A DNA stretch of 64,000 nt from Falsihalocynthiibacter sp042445055 (GCF_042445055.1 NZ_CP170339.1:1736001-1800000), one strand, 5' to 3'; counted from the first letter of the stretch, positions 42,646 to 52,861 are shown. Program-made: numbers and translations. Notes: generated by a model from the letters alone, not told the origin.

Positions 42646-43626
42646 TTGACTATTAAACTTGCAGATATCACTTTGGATCCACCTGTCTTTCTTGCCCCCT
42701 TGGCAGGGATTACAGATCTGCCGTTCAGGAATCTTGTTTCGTCTTTCGGAGCAGGGCTGGTCGTTAGTGAAATGGTCGCAAGCCAAGAGATGTTTGAGGG
42801 CAAACCCGGCGTTCGAGAGCGTGCGGAATTGGGATTTGATAGCCAGAACACCTCCGTTCAGATAGCCGGCAAGGATGCCTACTGGATGGGCGAAGCGGCT
42901 CGTATGATCGAAGATAACGGCGCGACGGTCATTGATATCAATATGGGTTGCCCCGCCAAGAAGGTCGTAAATGGCTATTCCGGCTCGGCCCTGATGAAAG
43001 ATCTGGATCACGCTCTGACGTTGATTGAGGCTGTCGTGGCCGCGGTCAAGGTGCCGGTTACGCTCAAGACGCGTCTGGGATGGGATGACGCGATGCTGAA
43101 TGCGCCAGAGTTGGCGCAACGCGCTGAGGCCGCAGGCATTCGCATGATCACAATCCACGGCCGCACGCGGTGCCAGTTTTATAAGGGACACGCCGATTGG
43201 GCCGCCATCGCGCAGGTAAAGGAAGCCGTCGATATTCCCGTTGTCGCAAATGGTGATATTGTCGATGAGGAGACCGCCCGCAAGGCGCTGGAGCTTTCTG
43301 GCGCTGATGGCGTCATGATTGGGCGCGGTGCACAGGGCAAGCCGTGGGTGCTGGCACAAGTCGCCGCTGCCCTGACGGGTACCAAGCCGCCCGTGGTTCC
43401 GAAGGGCGCGGAACTGGTCGAAATGGTTGCGAACCACTATCAGTCGATGCTCGATTTTTACGATGCGCCGTTGGGCGGTCGCGTCGCGCGTAAACACTTG
43501 GGCTGGTATATGGATGGCGCCCAAACGCCCAAGGACCTGCGCAAGGCGGTGCTCACCGAAACGCCCGATAATGTGTTCAGACTTTTGCCTAATGCTCTCT
43601 CTCCCGATCATAGGATTGCCGCATGA
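42646..43626 (+). CDS. dusB: tRNA-dihydrouridine synthase DusB (NifR3)
   Basis: The 326-residue TIM-barrel flavoprotein has FLAPLAGITDLPFRNL, the NMGCPAKKVV catalytic-Cys motif, ITIHGRTRCQFYKGHADW and NGDIVDEETARKAL. It reduces uridine in tRNA D-loops. It starts with TTG (TTGACTATTAAACTT) after AAGGATTGGG. It is the classical nifR3 upstream of ntrBC, overlapping ntrB by 4 bases, so it is first gene of the nitrogen-regulation operon. Confidence 0.95.
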   Translation: MTIKLADITLDPPVFLAPLAGITDLPFRNLVSSFGAGLVVSEMVASQEMFEGKPGVRERAELGFDSQNTSVQIAGKDAYWMGEAARMIEDNGATVIDINMGCPAKKVVNGYSGSALMKDLDHALTLIEAVVAAVKVPVTLKTRLGWDDAMLNAPELAQRAEAAGIRMITIHGRTRCQFYKGHADWAAIAQVKEAVDIPVVANGDIVDEETARKALELSGADGVMIGRGAQGKPWVLAQVAAALTGTKPPVVPKGAELVEMVANHYQSMLDFYDAPLGGRVARKHLGWYMDGAQTPKDLRKAVLTETPDNVFRLLPNALSPDHRIAA

Positions 43627-44738
43627 CCGAATACGATACCGACCTCTGGGCGTCCCTGCCGATCCCTGCGTTTATCCTTGATGCGGAAGACAGGATTATT
43701 GAGAGTAACACCGTTGCCGAGAGCTTTCTGAACTCCTCGTCCAAGGTCCTCCTTAATGCCTCCGTGTGGGATAAAGTCATGATTGACGCTCCGCTTGAGG
43801 CAAGCTTTGAGCGGGTGCGTTCCGATGAATCCGCGCTGTTTATCAATGATGTGGACGTAGGGGGCGGAGAGCGCGCACCCGTCCTTTGCAACATCCAGAT
43901 CGCGCCGCTCACCACAGCTTCGGGCGCGCGGAGCGGGCAGATTTTGTTGCTTATCTCGCCTCGTGAAATCGCTGATCGCCTTGGTCGCAGCCATTCGGTT
44001 AAAACGGCCGCGAAGTCGGCAATTGGCATGGCCGAGATGCTCGCGCATGAGATTAAGAACCCGCTCGCGGGAATCACGGGGGCTGCACAGCTTCTCTCGA
44101 TGAACCTACAACCCGAAGATCAGGAAATGACGGACCTGATCGTGACCGAATGCCGTCGCATCGTGAAGCTCTTGGAGCAGGTCGAGCAATTTGGCAATGT
44201 CCTGAAGCCGCAGTGTAGTGCCGTGAATATTCACGATATTCTCGATCGCGCACGGCGCTCTGCGATGGTCGGTTTCGGCGCGCATATGAATATTGCCGAG
44301 GATTACGATCCATCCTTGCCATCCACGTGGGGCGATGCAGATCAGCTTCAGCAAGTATTTCTGAACCTGCTCAAGAATGCCTCCGAAGCCAACAAAGAAG
44401 GCGGCAATATCCGCATTCACACGTTCTATGAGAATTCCATGCGCCTACGCCGTGCTGATGGCTCGGGATCCGTACCGCTGCAGATCGAGATCATCGACGA
44501 CGGCCCCGGATTGCCGCCCGAGATTGCGGCAGACATCTTTGAGCCTTTCGTCTCAAGCCGTGAGAACGGAACGGGGCTCGGGCTTGCGCTCGTAAGCAAA
44601 ATTATTTCGGAGCATCAGGGCTGGATCGCAGTTGATTCCACCCCTGGTCGCACCGTTTTCCGCGTGTCTTTACCCGTTGCCACCAAAGACGACGTTGAAG
44701 CCGCGGAAACCAGCCAAACACAAACGGAGATCCAATAA
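43623..44738 (+). CDS. ntrB: nitrogen regulation sensor kinase NtrB
   Basis: A cytosolic histidine kinase of 371 residues: a PAS domain (about 10-110), the DHp helix pair with MLAHEIKNPLAGITGAAQLL (His142) and an HATPase domain ending in GTGLGLALVSKIISEHQGW. It phosphorylates NtrC under nitrogen limitation and is switched to phosphatase by PII. The reading frames abut on both sides: it overlaps dusB by 4 bases and touches ntrC at one base. Confidence 0.95.
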   Translation: MTEYDTDLWASLPIPAFILDAEDRIIESNTVAESFLNSSSKVLLNASVWDKVMIDAPLEASFERVRSDESALFINDVDVGGGERAPVLCNIQIAPLTTASGARSGQILLLISPREIADRLGRSHSVKTAAKSAIGMAEMLAHEIKNPLAGITGAAQLLSMNLQPEDQEMTDLIVTECRRIVKLLEQVEQFGNVLKPQCSAVNIHDILDRARRSAMVGFGAHMNIAEDYDPSLPSTWGDADQLQQVFLNLLKNASEANKEGGNIRIHTFYENSMRLRRADGSGSVPLQIEIIDDGPGLPPEIAADIFEPFVSSRENGTGLGLALVSKIISEHQGWIAVDSTPGRTVFRVSLPVATKDDVEAAETSQTQTEIQ

Positions 44739-46114
44739 TGGACGGTACAGTTCTTGTCGCTGACGACGATCGCACGATCCGCACGGTTTTGACACAGGCC
44801 CTTACAAGGGCAGGGTGCAAGGTGCACGCGACATCGTCGCTCATGACCCTGATGCGTTGGGTTGAAGAAGGAAAAGGCGATCTGGTTATTTCGGATGTGA
44901 TGATGCCAGACGGGAACGGCCTTGAAACACTTCCCAAGATTTCAGAGCTTCGCCCCGGTTTGCCCGTAATCGTAATTTCGGCGCAAAACACCATCATGAC
45001 GGCGATTCAGGCCGCGGAGGCCGAGGCCTATGATTACCTGCCCAAGCCATTTGATCTGCCCGATTTGATGAAACGAGCGGCCCGCGCCCTAGAGGTGAAG
45101 CGGCGCGTTAATCCTGTCGCCAAAGAATCCAGCACCCCGCGTGAGGAGCACAGAGAGGACCTGCCGCTCGTGGGGCGCACGCAGCAAATGCAGACACTCT
45201 ATCGCTTGGTGGCGCGTGTGATGAACACCGACCTGACAGTGATGATTTCGGGTGAAAGCGGTACTGGTAAGTCATTGATAGCACGTGCCATTCACGATTT
45301 CTCGGATCGTCGGACGCTTCCGTTCGTGGTGGCTTCTGCGAATGATCTACAGGGAATGGATGGGCCCGCAACGGTTATATCACGCGCCAAAGGCGGTTCG
45401 ATCTTGTTTGACGAGGTCGGCGATCTTGATCTTGATGCGCAAGCGCGCGTTGTGCGTATGCTCGACAGTTTCGGCGATAACGCGCCTCGGATCATGGCCA
45501 CGAGCCAATCAAACCTAAGCCAGAAAATGGAGAGCGGCGGCTTTCGTCAGGATTTATTCTATCGCCTCTGTGGCGTGACGATTGCGGTTCCTTCGCTGCG
45601 CGAGCGTGTTGATGATATTCCGCTCCTTGCCGAGCATTTCCTTGCACGCGCCGAACGCGAGGGCGCGCCGCTGCGCCGTTTTGGGGCGGACGCTATGGAA
45701 GTCATTCGCGCCTATAGTTGGCCTGGCAATGTCCGCCAGCTAGAGAATTCCGTCCGCCGTTTGGTCGTCACCAGTGTTGGTGAAGAAATCAACCGGGCCG
45801 AGGTCGAGCTGGTCCTCGGCAATCAGCCCGTGATTGAACCTGCCGGTGGGGGTGGCGAGGGGGAAATGCTCTCTGCATCCGTCGCGAAGCACCTTCGGCG
45901 CTATTTTGATTTGCACGGCGGAGCACTGCCACCTCCCGGCGTTTATCAGCGGATTCTGCGCGAAGTAGAGACTCCATTGATAGAAATTTCGCTCGATGCG
46001 ATGGGCGGAAATCAGGCTAAGTGTGCCGATTTATTAGGTATCAACCGAAACACCCTCAGAAAGAAGATCACCGAGCTCGAAATTAACGTGACACGGCGCC
46101 GCAAGTTGATGTAA
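44738..46114 (+). CDS. ntrC: nitrogen response regulator NtrC, GAFTGA-less
   Basis: A 458-residue regulator: receiver domain (phospho-acceptor Asp53 in VISDVMMPDGNG), AAA+ domain with Walker A SGESGTGKS (about 171-179) and Walker B GSILFDEVGD (about 220-229), and a Fis-type HTH (GGNQAKCADLLGINRNTLRK). Between the two Walker motifs the sequence is about 20 residues shorter than in enteric NtrC and the GAFTGA loop that contacts sigma-54 is missing. The same is known for Rhodobacter capsulatus NtrC, which works with the housekeeping sigma-70 polymerase. So this is probably a sigma-54-independent NtrC. Confidence 0.95.
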   Translation: MDGTVLVADDDRTIRTVLTQALTRAGCKVHATSSLMTLMRWVEEGKGDLVISDVMMPDGNGLETLPKISELRPGLPVIVISAQNTIMTAIQAAEAEAYDYLPKPFDLPDLMKRAARALEVKRRVNPVAKESSTPREEHREDLPLVGRTQQMQTLYRLVARVMNTDLTVMISGESGTGKSLIARAIHDFSDRRTLPFVVASANDLQGMDGPATVISRAKGGSILFDEVGDLDLDAQARVVRMLDSFGDNAPRIMATSQSNLSQKMESGGFRQDLFYRLCGVTIAVPSLRERVDDIPLLAEHFLARAEREGAPLRRFGADAMEVIRAYSWPGNVRQLENSVRRLVVTSVGEEINRAEVELVLGNQPVIEPAGGGGEGEMLSASVAKHLRRYFDLHGGALPPPGVYQRILREVETPLIEISLDAMGGNQAKCADLLGINRNTLRKKITELEINVTRRRKLM

Positions 46115-46213
46115 AACCGCAACACACCCGTTGCAAGAACGCTTCTGCTCTTGTGATGATGCGTGCATATTGTGGCGTGTCCAAAATTGGACACAGTATC
46201 TTTGGGGGCTGCG

Positions 46214-48460
46214 GTGCCGAGTTTGGTCCGTAATGTAACACTTGAACGCCTGACGCGTCTGCGTCGTCAACGGCGTTTCAAGAATTTCGCGACCCTCAGT
46301 TTGGTTGTTTTGGGCCCACTTCTGGCGGGCCTTACCTTTGCTGCTCTCGGACCGTTCGAAGCTCTCACAGGCACAAATTCGCTTCGGCTGATTTTGCTGG
46401 CTGATATGATCTATGTGCTCGCGATTGCGGCTTTGGTGCTGCAAAAAGTGGTGCGCATGGTTGCGGCGCGGCGCGCGAAATCGGCGGGGTCACGACTCCA
46501 CCTCAGGCTAACTGGCGTGTTTGCCCTGGTGGCATTGCTTCCGACTATTCTGGTCGCGGTTTTCGCGGTGCTGACGGTGAATGTCGGGGTTGAGGGATGG
46601 TTTTCAGGACGCGTCAGCGAGGTGGTTTCCAACTCCCTTGCTGCGGCACAAGCATACGAAGAAGAGCACCGTACCGACCTCGTGTCTGACGCCGAGCAGC
46701 TTGCCCATGAAATTGATCTCATCGCGCTAGGAAGCTTCCATATCTCGGAAGGAGATCTGCGCGAAATCCTCACGAGAGGTCAGGCAAACGTTCAGCGCGG
46801 CCTTCGCGAAGCATTTGTTGTGGATGGATCGGGCGAAATTCGGGCGCGCGGGGACCGCTCATACCTCTTTAACTACGAACGCCCCGGAATGTCGGACTTC
46901 GACAAGGCCAACCAAGGCGAAACCGTGGTGATCCGCGATTGGACCAACAACGAGTTCCGCGCGCTTGTGGCATTGTCTGGCCTTGTGGATCGGTTCTTGT
47001 ATGTCTCCCGCGAAGTCGATGGAAACATCCTGAGCCTGCTTGATGAAACCAAAGAAACGGTTTCGCTTTATCAACAGCTTGAGAAGGACCGCGGGAAAAT
47101 TCTATTCGAGTTCGGCCTTCTGTACATGGGCTTTGCGGTTATTTTGATCCTTTCATCGGTCTGGCTTGGCTTGTGGTTCGCCGAGCGTCTTTCACGTCCT
47201 GTTGGACGTCTAACGAGCGCCGCTCAGCGCGTTGGAGCAGGGGATTTGAACGTACGCGTGCTCGAGGAATCGGGCGACGACGAAATTGCGCTGCTTTCCC
47301 GCTTCTTTAACCAGATGACTGAAAAGCTGCGGGAGCAACGCGAAGAGTTGCTGCAAAACACCCGCCAGATCGAGGCGCGCCGCCGTCAGTTTGACTCGGT
47401 GCTAAGTTCGGTAAGCTCTGGAGTGGTTGGGCTTGATGCGGATGGTTCGGTGGATTTTGTGAACCGCGCGGCGCAACGGCTTTTGGACCTCCCGAGCGAG
47501 GCGGGGCATCGCCGGCTGGCACTTGCGGTTCCAGAGTTCGGCGAATTTTTTGAGCGCGCCAAGGCAAACCGTGCCGACACCGCTCAAGAAGAGGTGCGTG
47601 TTATTCGCGACGGCAAACAGGAAAACCTACTGGTCCGAATTTCACCGCGACGTGGATCTGACGAAACACTCGAGGGGTACGTGATTGCGTTTGACGATGT
47701 GACGGACCTTGTAACAGCCCAACGCATGGCTGCATGGGGTGATGTTGCGCGCAGGATTGCACATGAAATCAAGAATCCGCTCACTCCGATTCAGCTTTCG
47801 GCAGAGCGGCTAAAACGGAAATACTCCCCCAAACTTTCCGAGGAGGATGCCGAAGGTCTGGGTAGTATGACCGAAGTTATTGTGCGGAAAACCAACGACT
47901 TGCGTCGAATAGTTGACGAGTTTTCCAAATTCGCGCGGATGCCAGAACCAGAGCGCCGTGTGCACGACCTGACCGAGATTATGCGCGACGCAGTACAGCT
48001 TCAAACCGGCGCTTTGGGCGATGTAACGCTCGAAGCAGATGTCCCCGATACGCCGATTTTCTCTGAAGTTGACTCGACGATGATCGCACAGGCTCTCACG
48101 AACCTGATAAAGAATGCGGGAGAAGCCGTTGAAACGCATATAGAAAACGGCGTCCCTGATGGGTTTGATCCCATGGTCAAAGTGGCGATGGAGACAGAGG
48201 ATAACATCCTTCATATTAGGGTTTCAGATAACGGAATTGGCTTCCCAGTCGATCGTTCGCGGCTCTTTGAGCCCTATGTTACGACGCGGGATAAAGGTAC
48301 GGGGCTTGGCTTGCCCATTGTTAAGAAGATCATCGAAGAGCACGGCGGAACGCTGTCGCTTCTTGATGCGGAACTATTTGGAAATACGACACATGCAGGC
48401 GCTTGTGTGGAGATCGCCCTTCCTTTGGGCGAGACCAACCAACTACGAGAGGTGAGCTAA
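46214..48460 (+). CDS. ntrY: nitrogen sensor histidine kinase NtrY
   Basis: A membrane-bound kinase of about 748 residues if it starts at GTG 46214 (GGGGG ribosome site); GTG 46163 would add 17 residues. It has three N-terminal membrane helices, an extracytoplasmic loop (about 130-290), a fourth helix, HAMP, PAS (near 420), the IAHEIKNPLTPIQLSAERLK DHp motif and the GTGLGLPIVKKIIEEHGG ATPase motif. NtrY pairs with NtrX for nitrogen, redox and envelope signals. Both starts are GTG, so the true N-terminus is uncertain. It overlaps nothing and lies 1 base before ntrX. Confidence 0.93.
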   Translation: MPSLVRNVTLERLTRLRRQRRFKNFATLSLVVLGPLLAGLTFAALGPFEALTGTNSLRLILLADMIYVLAIAALVLQKVVRMVAARRAKSAGSRLHLRLTGVFALVALLPTILVAVFAVLTVNVGVEGWFSGRVSEVVSNSLAAAQAYEEEHRTDLVSDAEQLAHEIDLIALGSFHISEGDLREILTRGQANVQRGLREAFVVDGSGEIRARGDRSYLFNYERPGMSDFDKANQGETVVIRDWTNNEFRALVALSGLVDRFLYVSREVDGNILSLLDETKETVSLYQQLEKDRGKILFEFGLLYMGFAVILILSSVWLGLWFAERLSRPVGRLTSAAQRVGAGDLNVRVLEESGDDEIALLSRFFNQMTEKLREQREELLQNTRQIEARRRQFDSVLSSVSSGVVGLDADGSVDFVNRAAQRLLDLPSEAGHRRLALAVPEFGEFFERAKANRADTAQEEVRVIRDGKQENLLVRISPRRGSDETLEGYVIAFDDVTDLVTAQRMAAWGDVARRIAHEIKNPLTPIQLSAERLKRKYSPKLSEEDAEGLGSMTEVIVRKTNDLRRIVDEFSKFARMPEPERRVHDLTEIMRDAVQLQTGALGDVTLEADVPDTPIFSEVDSTMIAQALTNLIKNAGEAVETHIENGVPDGFDPMVKVAMETEDNILHIRVSDNGIGFPVDRSRLFEPYVTTRDKGTGLGLPIVKKIIEEHGGTLSLLDAELFGNTTHAGACVEIALPLGETNQLREVS

Positions 48461-48461
48461 A

Positions 48462-49877
48462 ATGGGTGATATTTTAATCGTTGATGATGAGCGCGACATT
48501 CGCGAACTAATCTCTGATATCCTTAAAGATGAAGGGTTTACGACACGTCTTGCTAGCAATTCCGAAGAGTGCATGGATCAGGTCGCGGCCGAAACTCCGG
48601 GATTGATGATCCTCGATATCTGGCTCAAGGATAGCAACATGGACGGGATCGACATCCTGAAATCCGTGAAGCGGAGCCATCCCGAAGTTCCGATTGTCAT
48701 TATCTCGGGGCACGGAAATATCGAAATCGCCGTCGCTGCGATCAAGCAAGGCGCATACGATTTCATCGAAAAGCCCTTCAACATTGATCAACTCCTAGTC
48801 GTCATTTCGCGAGCAATGGAAACTTCGCGTCTGCGCCGCGAGAACACAGAACTTCGCCGCCGCGACGTTGCATTGACCGAGATGATTGGCTCAAGCTCTT
48901 CATTTAAGGCATTGAAGTCTAACCTCGAAAAGGTGACGCGCTCCAACGGTCGTATCATGCTGAGCGGCCCAGCGGGTTCCGGCAAAGAAATCGCGGCGCG
49001 CTTTATTCATAGCGAAAGCGACCGCGCAAGTGCGCCGTTCGTTGTTGTGAACTCTGCGTCGATTGAACCAGAGCGGATGGAAGAGGTGCTCTTTGGGCGC
49101 GAGTCTGCGGATCGTGGAGTTGAGCCTGGTCTTCTCGAAGAGGCCCATGGCGGCGTGCTCTATTTCGACGAGGTCGCCGATATGCCCTTGGGGACACAGA
49201 GCAAAATTCTGCGAGTATTGGTAGATCAACAGTTCCAGCGTGTCGGTGGGAGCGATAAGGTGCGCGTCGATATTCGCGTAATATCGAGTACAAACAGAGA
49301 CTTGCAGGCTGAGATTGAAGCAGGGAACTTCCGTCAGGAACTCTATCATCGCCTAAACGTCGTGCCGATCTCGGTGCCATCGCTTGAAGAGCGTCGCGAG
49401 GATATTCCAGAGCTTGCGGCGGCCTTCATTGCGGCCTTCAACAAGGAGCAAGGCCTGCCACTGCGAACTCTTTCCGAGGAAGCACAGGCACTCCTTCAGA
49501 CAATGAAATGGCAGGGCAACGTCCGCCAGCTCAAGAATGTGATCGAGCGGATCCTTATTCTTGGCAACGATAGCGAAGTAATCGAAGCGAGTGAATTGCC
49601 GCAACAAGGTGAGCCCTCGGAGAGTGAAACAGGTGTTGTACTCTCGGCTGGTTTGGCGACATTGCCATTGCGTGAAGCGCGCGAGCTTTTTGAGCGCGAG
49701 TACCTGATGACCCAAATTAACCGTTTCGGCGGCAACATCAGCCGCACAGCGACCTTCGTTGGCATGGAGCGCAGCGCCCTTCACCGTAAGCTTAAATCGC
49801 TCGGGATTGTAACCAGTAACAAGACCGGCGCACGCGTAGCGCATGTTGATGAATTGGATAACGCGGAAGCGGAATGA
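48462..49877 (+). CDS. ntrX: nitrogen response regulator NtrX, GAFTGA-less
   Basis: A 471-residue regulator with receiver (Asp52 in ILDIWLKDSNMDG), AAA+ domain (Walker A SGPAGSGKE about 168-176, Walker B GGVLYFDEVAD about 230-240) and a C-terminal Fis HTH (GGNISRTATFVGMERSALHRKL). Where other family members read ELFG.E.GAFTGA, this one has VLFGRESADRGVEPGLLEEA, so the sigma-54 loop is absent here too. The Walker A has GPAGSGKE instead of GESGTGKE. It probably activates or represses with sigma-70. It is the partner of NtrY, with which it is co-transcribed. Confidence 0.93.
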   Translation: MGDILIVDDERDIRELISDILKDEGFTTRLASNSEECMDQVAAETPGLMILDIWLKDSNMDGIDILKSVKRSHPEVPIVIISGHGNIEIAVAAIKQGAYDFIEKPFNIDQLLVVISRAMETSRLRRENTELRRRDVALTEMIGSSSSFKALKSNLEKVTRSNGRIMLSGPAGSGKEIAARFIHSESDRASAPFVVVNSASIEPERMEEVLFGRESADRGVEPGLLEEAHGGVLYFDEVADMPLGTQSKILRVLVDQQFQRVGGSDKVRVDIRVISSTNRDLQAEIEAGNFRQELYHRLNVVPISVPSLEERREDIPELAAAFIAAFNKEQGLPLRTLSEEAQALLQTMKWQGNVRQLKNVIERILILGNDSEVIEASELPQQGEPSESETGVVLSAGLATLPLREARELFEREYLMTQINRFGGNISRTATFVGMERSALHRKLKSLGIVTSNKTGARVAHVDELDNAEAE

Positions 49878-49963
49878 TGGCTCTTGAATTGACCAAAATA
49901 CTGCCATAGGCCATAGATGTTTGTGATTAAGAACCTGTTGAATTTGCACAAAAGGGCGGTGTC

Positions 49964-51337
49964 GTGAAAGTCATTATCTGTGGAGCGGGTCAGGTCGGCT
50001 GGCAAATCGCGCGTCACCTTTCGGGCGAGCGAAACGACGTCACCGTCGTTGATAACAACCCCGATCTGGTACGCCGTGCGATGGATACGCTTGAGGTTCA
50101 GGGGATTGCTGGCTTTGCGAGTTACCCTGATGTCCTTGACGAGGCAGGCGCGCGCGATGCGGATATGATTATCGCTGCGACCCATTCGGACGAGGTGAAT
50201 ATGGTCACCTGTCAGGTGGCGCACTCTGTCTTTGCCATCCCCCGCAAGATCGCCCGTTTGCGGAGCCAATCCTATCTTGATGCAATCTACTCGGATTTGT
50301 ATCGGCGCGATCACATGCCGATCGACGTGGTGATTTCGCCCGAGAAAGAAGTCGCCGAGGCCGCTTTGCTTCGGCTTTCCGCGCCCGCAGCTTTTGATAC
50401 CGAGAGCTTTCTGGACAACAAGAGCCAGCTTCTAGGTCTGCAACTGGCCGATGATTGTCCGGTTCTTAATACGCCGCTTCGCCAGCTGACGGATTTGTTC
50501 TCGACGCTTTCGGCGAATGTCGTTGGGATTCGTCGCAAAGGCTCTTTGTTCGTGCCAAACCCGAATGATCAGTTGTTCGGCGGCGATCAGGTTTACGTTT
50601 TCACCAACACGGGGGACGTTAATCGCACGCTTGAGGTTTTCGGAAAAACCCAATTAAAACAAGAGCGTGTCGTCATTATTGGTGGCGGTAATGTCGGCCT
50701 TGCGGTCGCAACCGCGCTTGAGAATGCGGGGAATGTCCGCGCCAAGATTATTGAACGCGACAGCCGCTGTGCAGAGCACGCCGCTGATGCGCTTGAGCGA
50801 ACCATTGTTTTGAACGGCGACGGACTTAGCCCTGAATTGCTTGAGGAAGCGGGTATAAGCCGCTCGGACGCGATTTTGTGTGTGACCGACGACGACAAGG
50901 TGAACCTCTTGGCGGCTGTGCGTGCCAAGGGGATGGGGTGCCCCATGGCCATTTGTCTAGTGAACGACCCGACACTTGTGCCGCTGCTCGCGCCGATGGG
51001 AATTGACGCCTATATCAATCCGCGCGCCACGACGGTGAGCTCCATTCTACGCCATATACGTCACGGGCGTGTGCGCGAAGTGCATTCGATTGGCGATGCA
51101 GAGGCCGAAGTTATCGAGGCACAGGTGCTCTCGACGAGCCCGATCTCGGGTGTTGCCTTGCGCGACATCGACTTCCCCGAGGGTGTGTTGATCGGCGCGG
51201 TTCTAAGAGATGGCAAAGTTTCACGTCCCGACGGTTCAATGCGGATCGAGGAGGGGGATGTGATTACGATTTTCACCATGTCCGCCGATGTGCCGGAGGT
51301 CGAGCGCCTCCTGCAGGTTTCGATTGATTTCTTCTAG
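49964..51337 (+). CDS. trkA: Trk potassium uptake regulatory subunit TrkA
   Basis: The 457-residue protein starts at GTG 49964 and holds two RCK repeats, each an NAD(H)-binding Rossmann domain (GAGQVGWQIARHL at 5-17, and VIIGGGNVGLAVATAL near 235) followed by a TrkA_C domain. It gates TrkH from the cytoplasm. It follows ntrX by 86 bases and trkH by 2 bases, so the pair forms one unit next to the ntr operon, an order found in many alphaproteobacteria. Confidence 0.95.
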   Translation: MKVIICGAGQVGWQIARHLSGERNDVTVVDNNPDLVRRAMDTLEVQGIAGFASYPDVLDEAGARDADMIIAATHSDEVNMVTCQVAHSVFAIPRKIARLRSQSYLDAIYSDLYRRDHMPIDVVISPEKEVAEAALLRLSAPAAFDTESFLDNKSQLLGLQLADDCPVLNTPLRQLTDLFSTLSANVVGIRRKGSLFVPNPNDQLFGGDQVYVFTNTGDVNRTLEVFGKTQLKQERVVIIGGGNVGLAVATALENAGNVRAKIIERDSRCAEHAADALERTIVLNGDGLSPELLEEAGISRSDAILCVTDDDKVNLLAAVRAKGMGCPMAICLVNDPTLVPLLAPMGIDAYINPRATTVSSILRHIRHGRVREVHSIGDAEAEVIEAQVLSTSPISGVALRDIDFPEGVLIGAVLRDGKVSRPDGSMRIEEGDVITIFTMSADVPEVERLLQVSIDFF

Positions 51338-51339
51338 AG

Positions 51340-52854
51340 ATGTTCGCGCGCATCCTCGCATTGCCGCTTTTTGTGATCCTGATGGGGATTGGTTCGCTTG
51401 CGATGTTCGTGCCGACGCTTCATGCGGGTGCCGTTCGGGATTTTGAAACGGCGCGCGTGTTCCTTTATGGCGGCTTGTTGTTTCTGGCGTTTACTCTTGT
51501 GATGGCGCTGGCAACGGCGAATTATCAGGCCAGAAATGAGGCGGGAAGCCATCTGCTTTCGCTCTTTGTGTGCTTTGCGTTCTTGCCGGTTATGCTGGCG
51601 GTGCCGATGCACCAATCGCTTCAGAACGTCACCTATATGGACACCTATTTTGAAATGGTGTCCTCGATCACAACGACCGGCGCGACACTTTTTGAACCCG
51701 ATGAAATACCAGAGTCGCTCCACCTTTGGAGGGCCTTCGTGGCGTGGCTTGGCGGGTTCTTTATATGGGTGAGCGCGGTTGCGATCCTTGCGCCCTTGAA
51801 CCTTGGTGGATTTGAGGTCTTGTCCTCTGCGCGGCGGCGCGTGGCGGCAGATATCTCTCAGATCACACATGTTGCGGATGGGTCCGAGCGTCTTGTGCGG
51901 GCGGCCATTCAGCTTTTGCCGATATACGTGGGGCTTACGGCAGTGCTGTGGCTGCTGTTGATCCTTTCTGGGGACCGTCCGTTTGTGGCGTTTGTCCATG
52001 CGATGTCGACGCTATGTACCAGCGGGATTTCAGCGACGGGTGGTTTGCTTACCTCTGATTCAAGCTGGCTGGGCGAGTTCTTCATTCTACTCGCCATGTT
52101 CTTTGCGATTTCGCGCCTGACCTTCGCAACGGACATTCATGGCCGCAACTTTCAAACATTCGCCCGTGACCCCGAGATCCGCTTTGCGAGCTTCCTGATC
52201 CTGTCGATTCCCTCACTTATGTTCATGCGCCACTGGTACGGTGCCTTTGGCGAGGACGCGATTGGTGACACGGGTGAGGCGATATCCGCGTTTTGGGGAA
52301 GTGTGTTTACGGTGGTGTCCTTCCTGACCACAACAGGGTTCGAGAGCCGCTCTTGGGGGGATGCAAGTTACTGGTCTGGCATGGCCACGCCGGGGCTTAT
52401 TCCGCTTGGGCTGGCGATGATCGGCGGCGGTGTTGCGACAACGGCAGGTGGGGTAAAGCTTCTGCGGGTCTATGCGCTTTACAAGAACGGTCAACGCGAG
52501 ACAGAGCGCCTTGTGCATCCATCAAGCATCACCGGATCGGGTGCCGATGGACGGCATTTGCGGCGACACGGGGCCTATGTTGCATGGATATTCTTCATGC
52601 TGTTCGCGCTATCTCTTTCGGTGATCATGCTGCTGCTTGCGGTAAACGGTTTGAGCTTTGACAACGCTATGATCCTTACGATTGCCGCGCTTTCGACCAC
52701 CGGGCCACTAGCAAATGTCGTGACAGAAACACCGATTTCCTATGCTGACGTTGCACCAATCGCGAAAATGATCCTCGCGGGTGCCATGGTCCTCGGGCGG
52801 CTTGAAACGTTGGCGATTATCGCTTTGCTCAACCCCGATACTTGGCGCAATTAG
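51340..52854 (+). CDS. trkH: Trk potassium transporter membrane subunit TrkH
   Basis: The protein has 504 residues and 10-12 membrane segments in four pore repeats, the selectivity motifs of which include SSITTTGATLF near residue 105, TLCTSGISATGG near 225, FLTTTGFESRS near 330 and ALSTTGPLANV near 450. It forms the K+ channel of the Trk system and binds TrkA. A perfect 12-base hairpin follows 7 bases after the stop. Confidence 0.95.
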   Translation: MFARILALPLFVILMGIGSLAMFVPTLHAGAVRDFETARVFLYGGLLFLAFTLVMALATANYQARNEAGSHLLSLFVCFAFLPVMLAVPMHQSLQNVTYMDTYFEMVSSITTTGATLFEPDEIPESLHLWRAFVAWLGGFFIWVSAVAILAPLNLGGFEVLSSARRRVAADISQITHVADGSERLVRAAIQLLPIYVGLTAVLWLLLILSGDRPFVAFVHAMSTLCTSGISATGGLLTSDSSWLGEFFILLAMFFAISRLTFATDIHGRNFQTFARDPEIRFASFLILSIPSLMFMRHWYGAFGEDAIGDTGEAISAFWGSVFTVVSFLTTTGFESRSWGDASYWSGMATPGLIPLGLAMIGGGVATTAGGVKLLRVYALYKNGQRETERLVHPSSITGSGADGRHLRRHGAYVAWIFFMLFALSLSVIMLLLAVNGLSFDNAMILTIAALSTTGPLANVVTETPISYADVAPIAKMILAGAMVLGRLETLAIIALLNPDTWRN

Positions 52855-52861
52855 GCCGGTG

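Noticed and set aside
42619..43611. 330-codon open frame antisense to dusB
   Set aside because: Shadow of dusB, with no domain and an unlikely Arg/His-rich composition.
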